A stretch of 50,761 bases of DNA from Myxococcales bacterium (lineage in GTDB: Bacteria > Myxococcota_A > Polyangia > Haliangiales > Haliangiaceae): contig CANKMW010000067.1 of NCBI GenBank assembly GCA_947483555.1, forward strand, positions 1 through 50,761. The letters run 5' to 3'. Position 1 is the first letter of the stretch. Every line of letters starts with the position of its first letter. The notes under the pieces are model-generated. The model made no database searches, was not told the DNA's origin, and was given only the letters and a program-made list of their open reading frames with translations. A program made the translations under genes and the position numbers. Below, piece by piece: positions 20,800-27,822 of this stretch.

Positions 20800-21447
20800 T
20801 CAGGGCATGCCGCCGCCATTGCCGCCGTTGCCGGTGCCGGGATCCGTGCCGGCATCCGGATCGCAGACCTGGTTGGCGTACGACTCGCAGGTCATGGGGT
20901 CGACGCCCTGGGCCAGGCAGTCGTCGCGCACCTGGGCAACACACATCGGATCGGGGCCGGGCGGCGGGTCGTTGCCGGGATCGCAGACCTGCCAGGCGTA
21001 GGCTTCGCACGTCATGGGGTCGACGCCTTGCGCGAGGCAGTCGGCGCGGACCTGTTCGACGCACATGGGGTCGGGGCCCGGCGGATCGCACGGCGGCGGA
21101 TCGCCACCACCGGGATCCTGGCACTGATCGCTGGCGATGGCCCAGCAGGTCATCTCGTCGATGCCGCTGGCGACGCAGTCGTCGAACACCCGCGTCCGGC
21201 AGTCGGGATCGTTGGGATCGCCCGGCGGCTCGGGCATCCCGTCGAGACAGCGCTGCTCGATGAGCGAGGCGCAGGCTTCGGGGGTGAGGTTCTGCGCGTA
21301 GCACGCCTCGATCGTGTCGCGCAGGCAGGATTGGGTGGCGGGGTCGCTGAACGCGCTGTCGGTGCCGCCGTCGTCACCGACGACGTCACAGGCACCGAGT
21401 GCAGCCGCGGCGACGAGCGCGAGGCCGAGGGAGAGTGGGCGGGACAT
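20800..21447 (-). CDS. Lipoprotein with four C-x7-C-x9-C-x7-C modules
   Basis: A 215-residue lipoprotein: signal with lipobox LGAC (about residues 16-19), an Asp/Gly spacer, then four 27-residue modules with exactly the same cysteine spacing C-x7-C-x9-C-x7-C. Examples are CVEQVRADC / CLAQGVDPMTC / CEAYAWQVC. Modules are joined by Pro/Gly/Asp-rich linkers, one of which has an extra Cys. The last two modules are nearly identical (120-bp direct repeat). Each module looks like two short helices clamped by two disulfides. I do not know a named family for it. The start is the ATG at 21447, which has a good TGGAGG Shine-Dalgarno 7 nt upstream; the TTG two codons earlier is rejected. Confidence 0.72.
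   Translation of the reverse strand: MSRPLSLGLALVAAAALGACDVVGDDGGTDSAFSDPATQSCLRDTIEACYAQNLTPEACASLIEQRCLDGMPEPPGDPNDPDCRTRVFDDCVASGIDEMTCWAIASDQCQDPGGGDPPPCDPPGPDPMCVEQVRADCLAQGVDPMTCEAYAWQVCDPGNDPPPGPDPMCVAQVRDDCLAQGVDPMTCESYANQVCDPDAGTDPGTGNGGNGGGMP
20858..21097. repeat. 120-bp tandem duplication (40 codons)
   Basis: Two adjoining copies, beginning at 20858 and 20978, encode the third and fourth cysteine modules plus linkers. High nucleotide identity points to recent duplication of a whole module. Confidence 0.85.
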
Positions 21448-21537
21448 GGACAAGCCTCCAGGTGGGTCGTGTCCCGGTGAGAGCCCGGCCGGCGACCAAA
21501 CGGCTCACGCCGCCGTCCCGCCGCCATCGTGCCGCCG

Positions 21538-22608
21538 TCAGTCGGCGGGTGGCGGATCGCCGGGGTCGCGGAGCAGGCGATCGCGGACCCGTTCGTGCTG
21601 GCGCGCCTTGTAGGCCTCGTGGCTCTGGGCGCCCGACTCGTTGCTGACCGCGGTGCCCTTGTCGGCGATCTGGAACTCGGTCAGCACGAAGACGACGTGG
21701 CTGTCGTCGGGACCGAGCTCGAGGTTGGGGACCAGACGCTCGAGGCGCAGCGGCAGGTCGGCGACGAAGTTGATGATCCGGTAGCCGGGGCCGGAGAACT
21801 CGTTGGGCGACGGCGCGCCGGCGCGCTCGTCGGCGTGGATGGGGCCGGTCTGGCGCGCCAGGCGTGGACGGCGCGCCAGCACGTCGCGGACGTCGATGAG
21901 CTGGTTGACCGACTCGCCGGGGACGACGTAGTTGAACGGGATGAGCTGGCGGGTCAGGGTGGCCAGGGTCGGGATGAGGTCGTCGTAGGTCGGGACGATC
22001 AGCCGGAAGCGCAGCTTGTCGTAGATGCTGGCGGCGATCGTCGAGACCTTGGCGAGCAGCTTGGTGATCTGCGAGTCGCGCGGCTTGCGGCTCCACTCGA
22101 ACTCGGCGACCGCCGAGCCGGCGGCGCGCAGATCCTCGACCACCCGGACGACCTTGAGCTCGATCTCGCGGAAGATGGCGTCATCGGAGACCGACAGCCG
22201 GAGCAGGGCCTGGCGGCCGGCCAGGTGATAGATGATGTGCATCACCTTGAGCACCACGCAGGCGGCGCGCTGGTGCGGGCCGGTGCGCGACGCCATCAGG
22301 AACAGGTCGCGGGCGGCGACCTCCTCGGCGACCTCGTCGGGCAGCGCGAGGTGGTAGACCCGGGTCAGGTAGTCGACGGCGTCGGCGCGCACGGCCTCGA
22401 GCCGCAGCATCTCGGCGTCGGAGGCCGGATCGAGCTCGCACAGGCGCAGGAAGCGATCGACGGCCGCCTCGTCGTGGAACGCGAGCTGGTGCCAGTCGAC
22501 GACCGAATCGCCGCGCAGCAGTAGGCGCACGGCCTCGAGATCATCGAGGTCGAGGTCGTCGAGCGTCGGAAGCCGTCCGACGCGGGGAAGCACGGTCGCG
22601 CCCGGCAC
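21538..22608 (-). CDS. TIGR04552-type protein with RelA/SpoT-like motifs
   Basis: A 356-residue soluble protein resembling the myxobacterial TIGR04552 family (LLLRGDSVVDWHQL near 30-42, CVVLKVMHIIYHLAGR at 117-132). The function of that family is not known to me. The C-terminal 190 residues carry, in order, motifs that resemble a (p)ppGpp synthetase (RelA/SpoT) domain: R174-K-P..S179..K183, IYDKLRFRLIV (D197), G275-Y276-R-I-I-N, E311-F-Q313-I, then SHEAYK (329-334). RelA proteins have RPK..SI..K, IYDL.AIR, NGYQSIH, E.QIRT and AHW.YK at the same relative places. The GTG at 22608 is preferred since TACAAT lies 6 nt upstream; a GTG at 22593 is possible. Whether it is catalytic is open. Confidence 0.7.
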   Translation of the reverse strand: MPGATVLPRVGRLPTLDDLDLDDLEAVRLLLRGDSVVDWHQLAFHDEAAVDRFLRLCELDPASDAEMLRLEAVRADAVDYLTRVYHLALPDEVAEEVAARDLFLMASRTGPHQRAACVVLKVMHIIYHLAGRQALLRLSVSDDAIFREIELKVVRVVEDLRAAGSAVAEFEWSRKPRDSQITKLLAKVSTIAASIYDKLRFRLIVPTYDDLIPTLATLTRQLIPFNYVVPGESVNQLIDVRDVLARRPRLARQTGPIHADERAGAPSPNEFSGPGYRIINFVADLPLRLERLVPNLELGPDDSHVVFVLTEFQIADKGTAVSNESGAQSHEAYKARQHERVRDRLLRDPGDPPPAD

Positions 22609-22614
22609 CCGCCG

Positions 22615-22620
22615 ATTGTA
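22615..22620 (-). promoter_or_regulatory. -10 box, TIGR04552-type gene
   Basis: TACAAT (5 of 6 to consensus) ends 6 nt before the GTG at 22608; the -35 region is poor. Leaderless geometry, and it supports this start. Confidence 0.45.
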
Positions 22621-22660
22621 CGACAGCGGGCGGCGCCACGGTGCGCGGGCGGTGCCGCGA

Positions 22661-23371
22661 TCAAGGCAAGAAGCATGGACCGACCACGTCGGAGCACGCC
22701 GGCGTGCACGACCACACTCCCGCGTTGCACGTGCACGCGGAGGCCATACACGAGGTGCAGCCCAGCGCCTGCGGGCAGTCCATGCGGCAGCCGAGCGGCG
22801 CCGGCTCGGCGCAGCCGGGCGCCGCGCACACGTTGGCGCAGCAGTCGAGCTCGCCGGGCGCGCAGCCGGTGGCGCAGACCTGGCCCCGATAACAGGACTC
22901 CATCGCGTCACAGGCCAACGGATCGCTGGCGTCGCACTGCGACGGCGGCGCGCAGGTGCAGGTGGCGCAGCCGTTGCGGAGCACCGGCTCGGTGCCCGGT
23001 GGGCAGGCCGCGCACATCGCCGGATCGGTGCACGCGGCGCACGTGGTTGCGTCGCACCAGGCCTGGCCGCGTGGGCACTCGGCATCGGTCATGCAACGCT
23101 GGCACTCGCTCGGGCACATCGACTCGATCAGCAGGCGACCGTCGGCGCACACCGCGAAGTAGGTGCAGCACGCGATCCCGTTCGGCTCCTGGGCATCGGA
23201 CCAGGTACAGACACTGTCGAAGCTGCAGGCCTGCTCATCGTGCTGGCGCGCCAGCACCTCGGCACAGGTCGCGAGGGTCGGGCCGCCGTTGAGCACCGGC
23301 TGGTCGGCAGCGACGCACGCCGGCACGGCGACCGCCACGGCGAGGGCGACGAGGGCGACGCGCGGGTTCAC
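22661..23371 (-). CDS. Secreted cysteine-rich protein
   Basis: A 236-residue exported protein: signal peptide or lipobox region at 1-19 (VAVAVPACVAA), then more than 30 cysteines. Segments such as CPPGTEPVLRNGCATCTC resemble antistasin/TIL-like disulfide knots, and CRMDCPQALGCTSC is of the same small-domain style. Such proteins are usual at myxobacterial surfaces and are of unknown function. The GTG start at 23371 overlaps the stop of the upstream gene (GTGA), so it is the fourth gene of the sigma/FecR operon. It probably ends the operon, because the next gene has its own -10 box. Confidence 0.72.
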   Translation of the reverse strand: MNPRVALVALAVAVAVPACVAADQPVLNGGPTLATCAEVLARQHDEQACSFDSVCTWSDAQEPNGIACCTYFAVCADGRLLIESMCPSECQRCMTDAECPRGQAWCDATTCAACTDPAMCAACPPGTEPVLRNGCATCTCAPPSQCDASDPLACDAMESCYRGQVCATGCAPGELDCCANVCAAPGCAEPAPLGCRMDCPQALGCTSCMASACTCNAGVWSCTPACSDVVGPCFLP

Positions 23372-24372
23372 CGCCGGACCTCGATGGCGCCGCCCAGCGT
23401 CCAGCCCGCGACCACCGCCACGGCCTCGGTATCGACGCGGGCGATCACGCCGCGGCTGACGCCGAGCGCGGCGATGGCGGCGACCTCGAGGCCGGCGAGC
23501 CGGGTCCCGAACGAGAGCTCGGCCGCGCCGTGCACGTAGGTGGCCGCCAGCGGGCGCGTCGACACCATCGGATCGGTGGCGACCGCCGCCACCGCGATGC
23601 GGCCGACCTCGACGTGGAGCCCGGCGCAGGCGGCGCCAGCGCAGGCGACGCTGACCCCGAGCTCGGCGGCGACCAGCCACGGTGTGAGCTGGCCGAGCGC
23701 GTGATCGATGCGGGCACCGGCGGCGGCGATACCCAGCGAGCCGGAGCCGGCGGTGAGCGCAGCGCTCGCACCCCACAGCGCGGTGGTGCCGTCGTGGAGA
23801 CGGGCGAGCGCGCGGGCGGAGACGCCGCGTGGGTGCGACGACAGCCCGGTGGAGCCGAGGTTGGCGCGGGTGGTCATGGTCGGGGCGATGTCGACCCCGG
23901 CCGCGGCGGGCGGAGCCAGCGGTGGCGCTGGCGTGGCGGCGGCGTCCGGAGTCGACAGATCGGAGGCTGGCAGCGCGGGTGCTGGCGGAGGTGGTCGGTG
24001 GACGGCCGCGACCGCCACCAGCGCGACCACGCGGGGCGCGAGCGGCGCCGGGACGTCGACGAGGTCGAGCGAGCGCGACGTCGGCGGGAGGTCGCCGTGC
24101 TGGACCGTGACCGTCGCCGTGCCGTCGGTGGCGCAGGTGACGGTGATCGAGATGTTGGCGGTGGCAGCCGCGATCGCGGCACCGGTGCTCTGCAGCTCGA
24201 CGGCGAGGGCGAGGTCGAGCGCCGCAGCGTCGAAGTCGCAGGCGGTGACGGTGGTCGCCGGTCGGATCGTCTGGGCGCGCGCCGGTGTGGCGAGCAGGGC
24301 GAGCAGCGACAGGATGACCGGACCGCCGACGCCGGCCGCCGCGGTCGCGGCGGTTCGGGCACGCGAGGTCAC
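23368..24372 (-). CDS. Exported protein of the sigma/FecR operon
   Basis: A 334-residue protein with a cleavable signal peptide (hydrophobic about 18-30, TPARA-Q cleavage near 34). The N-terminal half includes a conserved Cys pair (ACDFDAAAL, VTCATDGTATV) followed by a Pro/Ala linker of about 50 residues. The C-terminal half (about 185-334) alternates short hydrophobic strands typical of an outer-membrane beta barrel (ALWGASAALTAGSGSLGIAA, AAELSFGTRLAGLEVAAIAA). I do not recognise a family. It overlaps its upstream neighbour (FecR-like) and downstream neighbour by GTGA, so it is translationally coupled in the sigma operon and is a likely client or sensor of the envelope response. Confidence 0.7.
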   Translation of the reverse strand: MTSRARTAATAAAGVGGPVILSLLALLATPARAQTIRPATTVTACDFDAAALDLALAVELQSTGAAIAAATANISITVTCATDGTATVTVQHGDLPPTSRSLDLVDVPAPLAPRVVALVAVAAVHRPPPPAPALPASDLSTPDAAATPAPPLAPPAAAGVDIAPTMTTRANLGSTGLSSHPRGVSARALARLHDGTTALWGASAALTAGSGSLGIAAAGARIDHALGQLTPWLVAAELGVSVACAGAACAGLHVEVGRIAVAAVATDPMVSTRPLAATYVHGAAELSFGTRLAGLEVAAIAALGVSRGVIARVDTEAVAVVAGWTLGGAIEVRR

Positions 24373-25556
24373 GGCGACGGCGGCGGGGGCGGCGGGGGCG
24401 GGCGGCCGGCATCGGCGAGCGCGCGGTCGCGGCGGGTGCGAGCCTCGTCGACGACCGCGCGCGGGCTGCCGATCGCCAGGGTGTGCAGGAACGCGGCGGC
24501 GGCGCGGTCCGGATCGCGGAGCTGATCCTGCGCGATGCGGCCGAGCAGGAACGCGGCCAGGCCGGCGCTCGCATCGGCGGGGGCGTCGTCGAGGAAGGCG
24601 TCCAGGTGGTCGGCGGCGGCGGCGGGATGGCCGGCGGCAAGGAGCGCGTCGGCGCGCGCGATGGCGGTCTCGGCGGAGACCGTGGCCGTGGCCGTGGCCG
24701 TGCCCGTGCCCGTATCCGTACCCGATGCCGTACCCGATGCCGATGCCGATGCCGATCCCGATCCCGATCCCGATCCCGATCCCGATCCCGATCCCGATCC
24801 CGATGCCGATCCCGATGCCGATGCCGATGCCGATGCCGATCCCGATCCCGATCCCGAAGCCGGGACCGAAGCCGGGACCGTAGGCGGGACCGTAGGCGGG
24901 ACCGAAGCCGGGACCGTAGCCGGGACCGTAGCCGGGACCGTAGCCGTGGCCGGGACCGACGCGATCTCGAGCCGCTGGCCGGCGGCGAGGCGAACGACCC
25001 GACCCGGAACCCGCTCGCCGCGGACGAGGACGACGCCGCGTTCGACCGTGACCAGGAGGCGCTGGTCGCCGCGTTCGACCGCGAACACGGTGCCCACCAC
25101 CTCGACGGTGGCCAGATCGGTCTCCACGATCCAGCGCCGTGGCCCGCCCGGGCGCACGTCGAAGCGGGCGCGGCCGCGGCGCACCGCGGTCACGAACTTG
25201 TCGGCGTCGTTGGCCAGCACCTCGAGCTCGCTCGCGGCGGCCAGCAAGACGTTCGACCCATCGTCGAGGTGCAGCGCGCGCTCGGCGGTCGCGGCGATGC
25301 GGGCGCCGGGATCCAGGGCGGTGACCGCGCTGGCCAGTGGGCCGCCGGCGTGGCGCTCGCGACGGCGCGGCGACGCCAGCGTGAACGCGAGCGCGGCCAG
25401 CCCCGCCACGGCGAGCGTCGCCGCCGCCACGACCCGCCAGCGTCGTGGTGCGATGCGCGCCTCGGCCTGCGCCGCGCGCACGCGCCGCCACACCTGCGCG
25501 GTCTCGGCCTCGTCCATCGCCGGCGCCAGCCGTTCGTCGAGACGCCGGCTATCCAC
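24369..25556 (-). CDS. FecR-like anti-sigma/sensor protein
   Basis: A 395-residue inner-membrane protein. Residues 1-40 are the cytoplasmic part (VWRRVRAAQAE), 44-61 the single membrane segment (VVAAATLAVAGLAALAF), and about 85-190 the periplasmic FecR domain (LHLDDGSNVLLAAASELEV, RGRARFDVRPG, VEVVGTVFAVERG, VERGVVLVRG). Next comes a low-complexity linker of about 85 residues made of VPA, then GS/AS dipeptides, encoded by hexamer repeats. The C-terminus (about 285-380) is TPR-like (RADALLAAGHPAAAADHLDAF). It probably holds the co-encoded ECF sigma factor. The GTG start overlaps the sigma gene by 8 bp. Confidence 0.82.
   Translation of the reverse strand: MDSRRLDERLAPAMDEAETAQVWRRVRAAQAEARIAPRRWRVVAAATLAVAGLAALAFTLASPRRRERHAGGPLASAVTALDPGARIAATAERALHLDDGSNVLLAAASELEVLANDADKFVTAVRRGRARFDVRPGGPRRWIVETDLATVEVVGTVFAVERGDQRLLVTVERGVVLVRGERVPGRVVRLAAGQRLEIASVPATATVPATVPATVPASVPPTVPPTVPASVPASGSGSGSASASASASGSASGSGSGSGSGSGSGSGSASASASGTASGTDTGTGTATATATVSAETAIARADALLAAGHPAAAADHLDAFLDDAPADASAGLAAFLLGRIAQDQLRDPDRAAAAFLHTLAIGSPRAVVDEARTRRDRALADAGRPPPPPPPPSP
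24680..24955. repeat. CCCGAT/GCCGAT hexamer array inside FecR-like gene
   Basis: About 45 hexamers (GCCGTG, CCCGTG, CCCGAT, GCCGAT, then GGGACC-type units) in which each unit encodes a dipeptide (Gly-Ser, Ala-Ser, Val-Pro). The period keeps the reading frame, so slippage changes only the length of the periplasmic linker. Confidence 0.95.
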
Positions 25557-26133
25557 GACCGACCTCCAGCGCCGTGGCGATCTCGGCCTCGGCGCGGGTC
25601 AGGTGACGCTTCACCGACGCCAGCGAGCAGTCACATGCGGTGGCGACCTCGTCGAGCGAGTAGCCGACCACGTGGCGCAGCACCCACGGCGTGCGCAGCT
25701 TGGACGGTAGCGCGCGCAGGCGGTCGTCGATCATCGCCAGCTCGGCGCGGTCGGCCGGCGACAGCCCGGGCGCCGCCACGTCGAGCAGCGCTTCGTCCTC
25801 GCCGGTGGTGCCCCACAGCTTGACGCGCCGCCATCGCCATCGGCGGTGGACGCGCGACAGGGCGATCCGCGCCAGCCAGCCGCGCAGCGCCGCGGGCTCG
25901 GCCAGGGTCGACAGCTTCTCGAACCCGATCAAGAAGGTCTCCTGGACCACGTCGGCAACCTCGGACGGGTCGCGCAGCAACCGGCGCGCCGTGCTCGCGA
26001 CCATGCCGACGTGACGACGGTAGATCATCTCCTCCGCCCACCGGTCGCCGTTGCCGGCGCGAGCGACCAGCTCGGCGTCGGTCACCGTCACGTTGACGGT
26101 GGCGTCGAGGAGCCGGAGGCGGGGCGCGACCAC
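25549..26133 (-). CDS. ECF-type RNA polymerase sigma factor
   Basis: A 194-residue group 4 sigma factor. Region 2 spans about 33-105 (IYRRHVGMVASTARRLL, DVVQETFLIGFEKL, LRGWLARIALSRVHRRW). Region 4 spans about 135-188 (LRALPSKLRTPWVLRHVV, YSLDEVATACDCSLASVKRHLTRA helix-turn-helix). There is a two-cysteine run CDC in the recognition helix region. It heads an operon with a FecR-like protein and exported proteins, which suggests control of an envelope or secreted-protein regulon. The GTG at 26133 is taken as start; GTG codons about 15-17 codons downstream are alternatives and no Shine-Dalgarno separates them. Confidence 0.88.
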   Translation of the reverse strand: MVAPRLRLLDATVNVTVTDAELVARAGNGDRWAEEMIYRRHVGMVASTARRLLRDPSEVADVVQETFLIGFEKLSTLAEPAALRGWLARIALSRVHRRWRWRRVKLWGTTGEDEALLDVAAPGLSPADRAELAMIDDRLRALPSKLRTPWVLRHVVGYSLDEVATACDCSLASVKRHLTRAEAEIATALEVGRG

Positions 26134-26187
26134 AGAGCAATAGAGCCACGGAATCGCCCCGACGGCTCACCAAATCGGGGCTGGCGG

Positions 26188-26232
26188 GGTCCTGAGCCTG
26201 TCGATGGGCCGGTCCCGAGCCTGTCGAAGGCC
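26188..26232. repeat. Tandem pair of REP-like units
   Basis: Two direct copies, 26188-26210 and 26211-26232, each of the form GGTCCTGAGCCTGTCGATGG with small changes. They are the reverse complement of the CCTTCGACA..GGCTCAGG arms seen at 42-90. They sit between the thioredoxin stop and the sigma gene start and may terminate the thioredoxin transcript. Confidence 0.65.
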
Positions 26233-26242
26233 GGTCGTAGGG

Positions 26243-26572
26243 CTAAACGTGCTTCTGGAGCTCGGCTTCGAGCTTGCTGCGCTGCACCGCGCCGACCGTG
26301 GTCCACACCACCTTGCCGCCCTTGAACAGGAACAGGGCCGGGATCGACGTCACGCGGAGCTGCTGGGCGTAGATCTGGTGGTGATCGACGTCGAGCTTGC
26401 CGACCTTGAGCTTGCCGGCGTACTGCACGGCGAGCGCGTCGATCATCGGTGCGATCTGCTTGCAGGGCCCGCACCACACGGCCCAGAAATCGATCAGCGT
26501 GGGCAGTTCGGACTTCAGGACCTCGGTCTCGAAGTTGCTGTCGGTGATTTCCATGACGTTCGCGCTGGCCAT
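26243..26572 (-). CDS. trxA: Thioredoxin
   Basis: A 109-residue cytoplasmic thioredoxin, a general protein-disulfide reductase. The fold is complete: ITDSNFETEVL, PTLIDFWAVWCGPC with the redox pair C34 and C37, DVDHHQIYAQQLRV, cis-proline P78 in TSIPALFLFKGG, and a C-terminal helix. The usual Lys-rich reductase contact (WCGPCK) is present. The position equivalent to the second aspartate of many thioredoxins is DVDHH here. The ATG at 26572 follows a TTGCTC-17-TACAAA promoter by only 6 nt, so the mRNA is probably leaderless; AAAGGGA overlaps the -10 and is an uncertain Shine-Dalgarno. Confidence 0.95.
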   Translation of the reverse strand: MASANVMEITDSNFETEVLKSELPTLIDFWAVWCGPCKQIAPMIDALAVQYAGKLKVGKLDVDHHQIYAQQLRVTSIPALFLFKGGKVVWTTVGAVQRSKLEAELQKHV

Positions 26573-26578
26573 GGTCCC

Positions 26579-26607
26579 TTTGTAACCTCGCCGGGCGGGT
26601 GGAGCAA
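26579..26607 (-). promoter_or_regulatory. Promoter of thioredoxin gene
   Basis: TTGCTC (26602-26607) and TACAAA (26579-26584) on the minus strand, 17 nt apart. The -10 ends 6 nt before the ATG, placing the expected transcription start at the start codon. Confidence 0.65.
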
Positions 26608-26644
26608 CCCACCCGTTCGGCCGACCCCAGGCCGCCGCCGACCC

Positions 26645-26673
26645 TTGGCCGCGCTCCGGGAACAGCCTACAAT
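26645..26673 (+). promoter_or_regulatory. Promoter of the ccsA-hemA unit
   Basis: TTGGCC (26645-26650) and TACAAT (26668-26673), 17 nt apart, with the -10 ending 7 nt before the GTG at 26681. A second textbook promoter with leaderless geometry, divergent from the thioredoxin promoter. Confidence 0.7.
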
Positions 26674-26680
26674 CGCCGCG

Positions 26681-26977
26681 GTGGCGCGCCTGTTCATCTC
26701 CAACACCCGGCTCGAGACGTGGTCGTCGGAGGGCAAGATCACGCTCGAGGGCCCGCTGATGGTGCTGTCCGAGCTCGGCCGCGCCTTCGCGATCAAGCCG
26801 GCGGTGTTCTTCGCGCGCGTCGCGGGTGGCGAGGCCGATCCCCACGACCTGGTCGGCAAGGTGAAGGACGACGACGAGCTCGCCAAGATGGGCGCCGACC
26901 ACATGGCCAGCTCGGTCATCTACGTCGACACCGCCTACGAGGTCGTCGCCGGCTTCGTCGGGGCGCCGGCGATCTGA
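26681..26977 (+). CDS. Small conserved hypothetical protein
   Basis: A 98-residue soluble protein beginning VARLFISNTRLETWSSEGKI. It contains LVGKVKDDDELAKMGADHMASSVIYVDTAYEVV (abridged), a compact alpha/beta pattern with no cysteine or metal motif. I recall similar short proteins in myxobacteria but no function. It precedes the ccsA-like gene by 7 bp and shares its promoter, so a role near haem or cytochrome c biogenesis, or simply as first gene of that operon, is inferred. The start is the GTG after the TACAAT box; the open frame upstream of it has no coding sign. Confidence 0.65.
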   Translation: MARLFISNTRLETWSSEGKITLEGPLMVLSELGRAFAIKPAVFFARVAGGEADPHDLVGKVKDDDELAKMGADHMASSVIYVDTAYEVVAGFVGAPAI

Positions 26978-26984
26978 CGGCCTC

Positions 26985-27818
26985 GTGATCGCCCCCCCCG
27001 ATCCGGCCCGCCTGCTGTCGGTGACTCCGTCGCCGGCGTTCTGGGTCGCGCTCATGCTCTATGGCGTCGCGGCGCTCGGCTTCCTGGTCGCGTTCCTGCA
27101 GAGCAAGCCAGGCGCGCTGCGGGCAGCGCGGGCGGTGCTGGTGGCAGCCTTCGTGGCCCACGGTGTCGACCTCGGCTGGCGCGGTGTCGAGCACGTGCAT
27201 CCGGCGGCGTCGGTGCGCGAGGCGGTGGGACTGCTGGCCTGGATCATCGCCGGCGGCTACCTGGCGGCGTCGGTGCGCTACCGTCTCGATCTCGCGGGCG
27301 CGGTGCTGGCGCCGATCGTCCTCGGCCTGCTGGCCGCGGCGCGCTTGTCGCCGACCGGCACGCCGCAGGAGGACCTGTCGTTGCTGGGCCGGGTCCACAT
27401 CTCGCTGGCCACCGTCGGCGTGGCGGTGTTCGCACTGGCCAGCGCGCTCGCGGCGATCTACCTGCTCGAGGAGCGCAACCTGAAGCGCAAGAAGTTCGAC
27501 GCCGTCTCGTTCAAGAACCCCGACGCCTCGCTGGATACGCTCGACGCGCTGTCGCAGCGCCTGGTGCAGGCCGGCTTCCCGGTCTTCACGGTCGCGGTCG
27601 TGCTCGGCATCGTGTGGGTCACGCAGCGTGGCGATTCGATGACCCGGCCCGAGTACCCGGTCGCGATCGTCACCTGGATGACCTACGCGGCGCTGGTCGC
27701 GGTCCGGCTCGGGCTGGGCTGGCGCGGTCGCCGCACCGCGTGGATGTCGCTGGGCGGCTTCGCCGCGGCGCTGTGCGTGCTGGCGATCTATTTCCTGCGC
27801 CGGGCTCTCGCTGAGTGA
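26985..27818 (+). CDS. CcsA/HemX-family membrane protein
   Basis: A 277-residue protein with eight hydrophobic segments. The pattern HGVDLGWRGVEHVHP, GRVHISLATVGVAVFALASALAAIYLLEERNLKRKK (abridged) fits the cytochrome c assembly (CcsA/CcmC/HemX) family: conserved histidines near 57-71 and about 138, and a cytoplasmic basic loop. The tryptophan-rich WGxxWxWD motif that binds haem in true CcsA/CcmC is absent; the equivalent place reads WVTQRGDSMTRPEYPVAIVTW. It is directly upstream of hemA, the usual place of HemX, which in Bacillus affects glutamyl-tRNA reductase level. I therefore favour a HemX-like role over haem export. Confidence 0.8.
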   Translation: MIAPPDPARLLSVTPSPAFWVALMLYGVAALGFLVAFLQSKPGALRAARAVLVAAFVAHGVDLGWRGVEHVHPAASVREAVGLLAWIIAGGYLAASVRYRLDLAGAVLAPIVLGLLAAARLSPTGTPQEDLSLLGRVHISLATVGVAVFALASALAAIYLLEERNLKRKKFDAVSFKNPDASLDTLDALSQRLVQAGFPVFTVAVVLGIVWVTQRGDSMTRPEYPVAIVTWMTYAALVAVRLGLGWRGRRTAWMSLGGFAAALCVLAIYFLRRALAE

Positions 27819-27822
27819 CCCG

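Noticed and set aside
22661..24640. Single 659-residue gene on the minus strand
   Set aside because: Only the last 236 codons have a signal peptide and Cys pattern; the upstream part is the shadow of the FecR and exported-protein genes. The GTG at 23371 in a GTGA overlap is the natural start.
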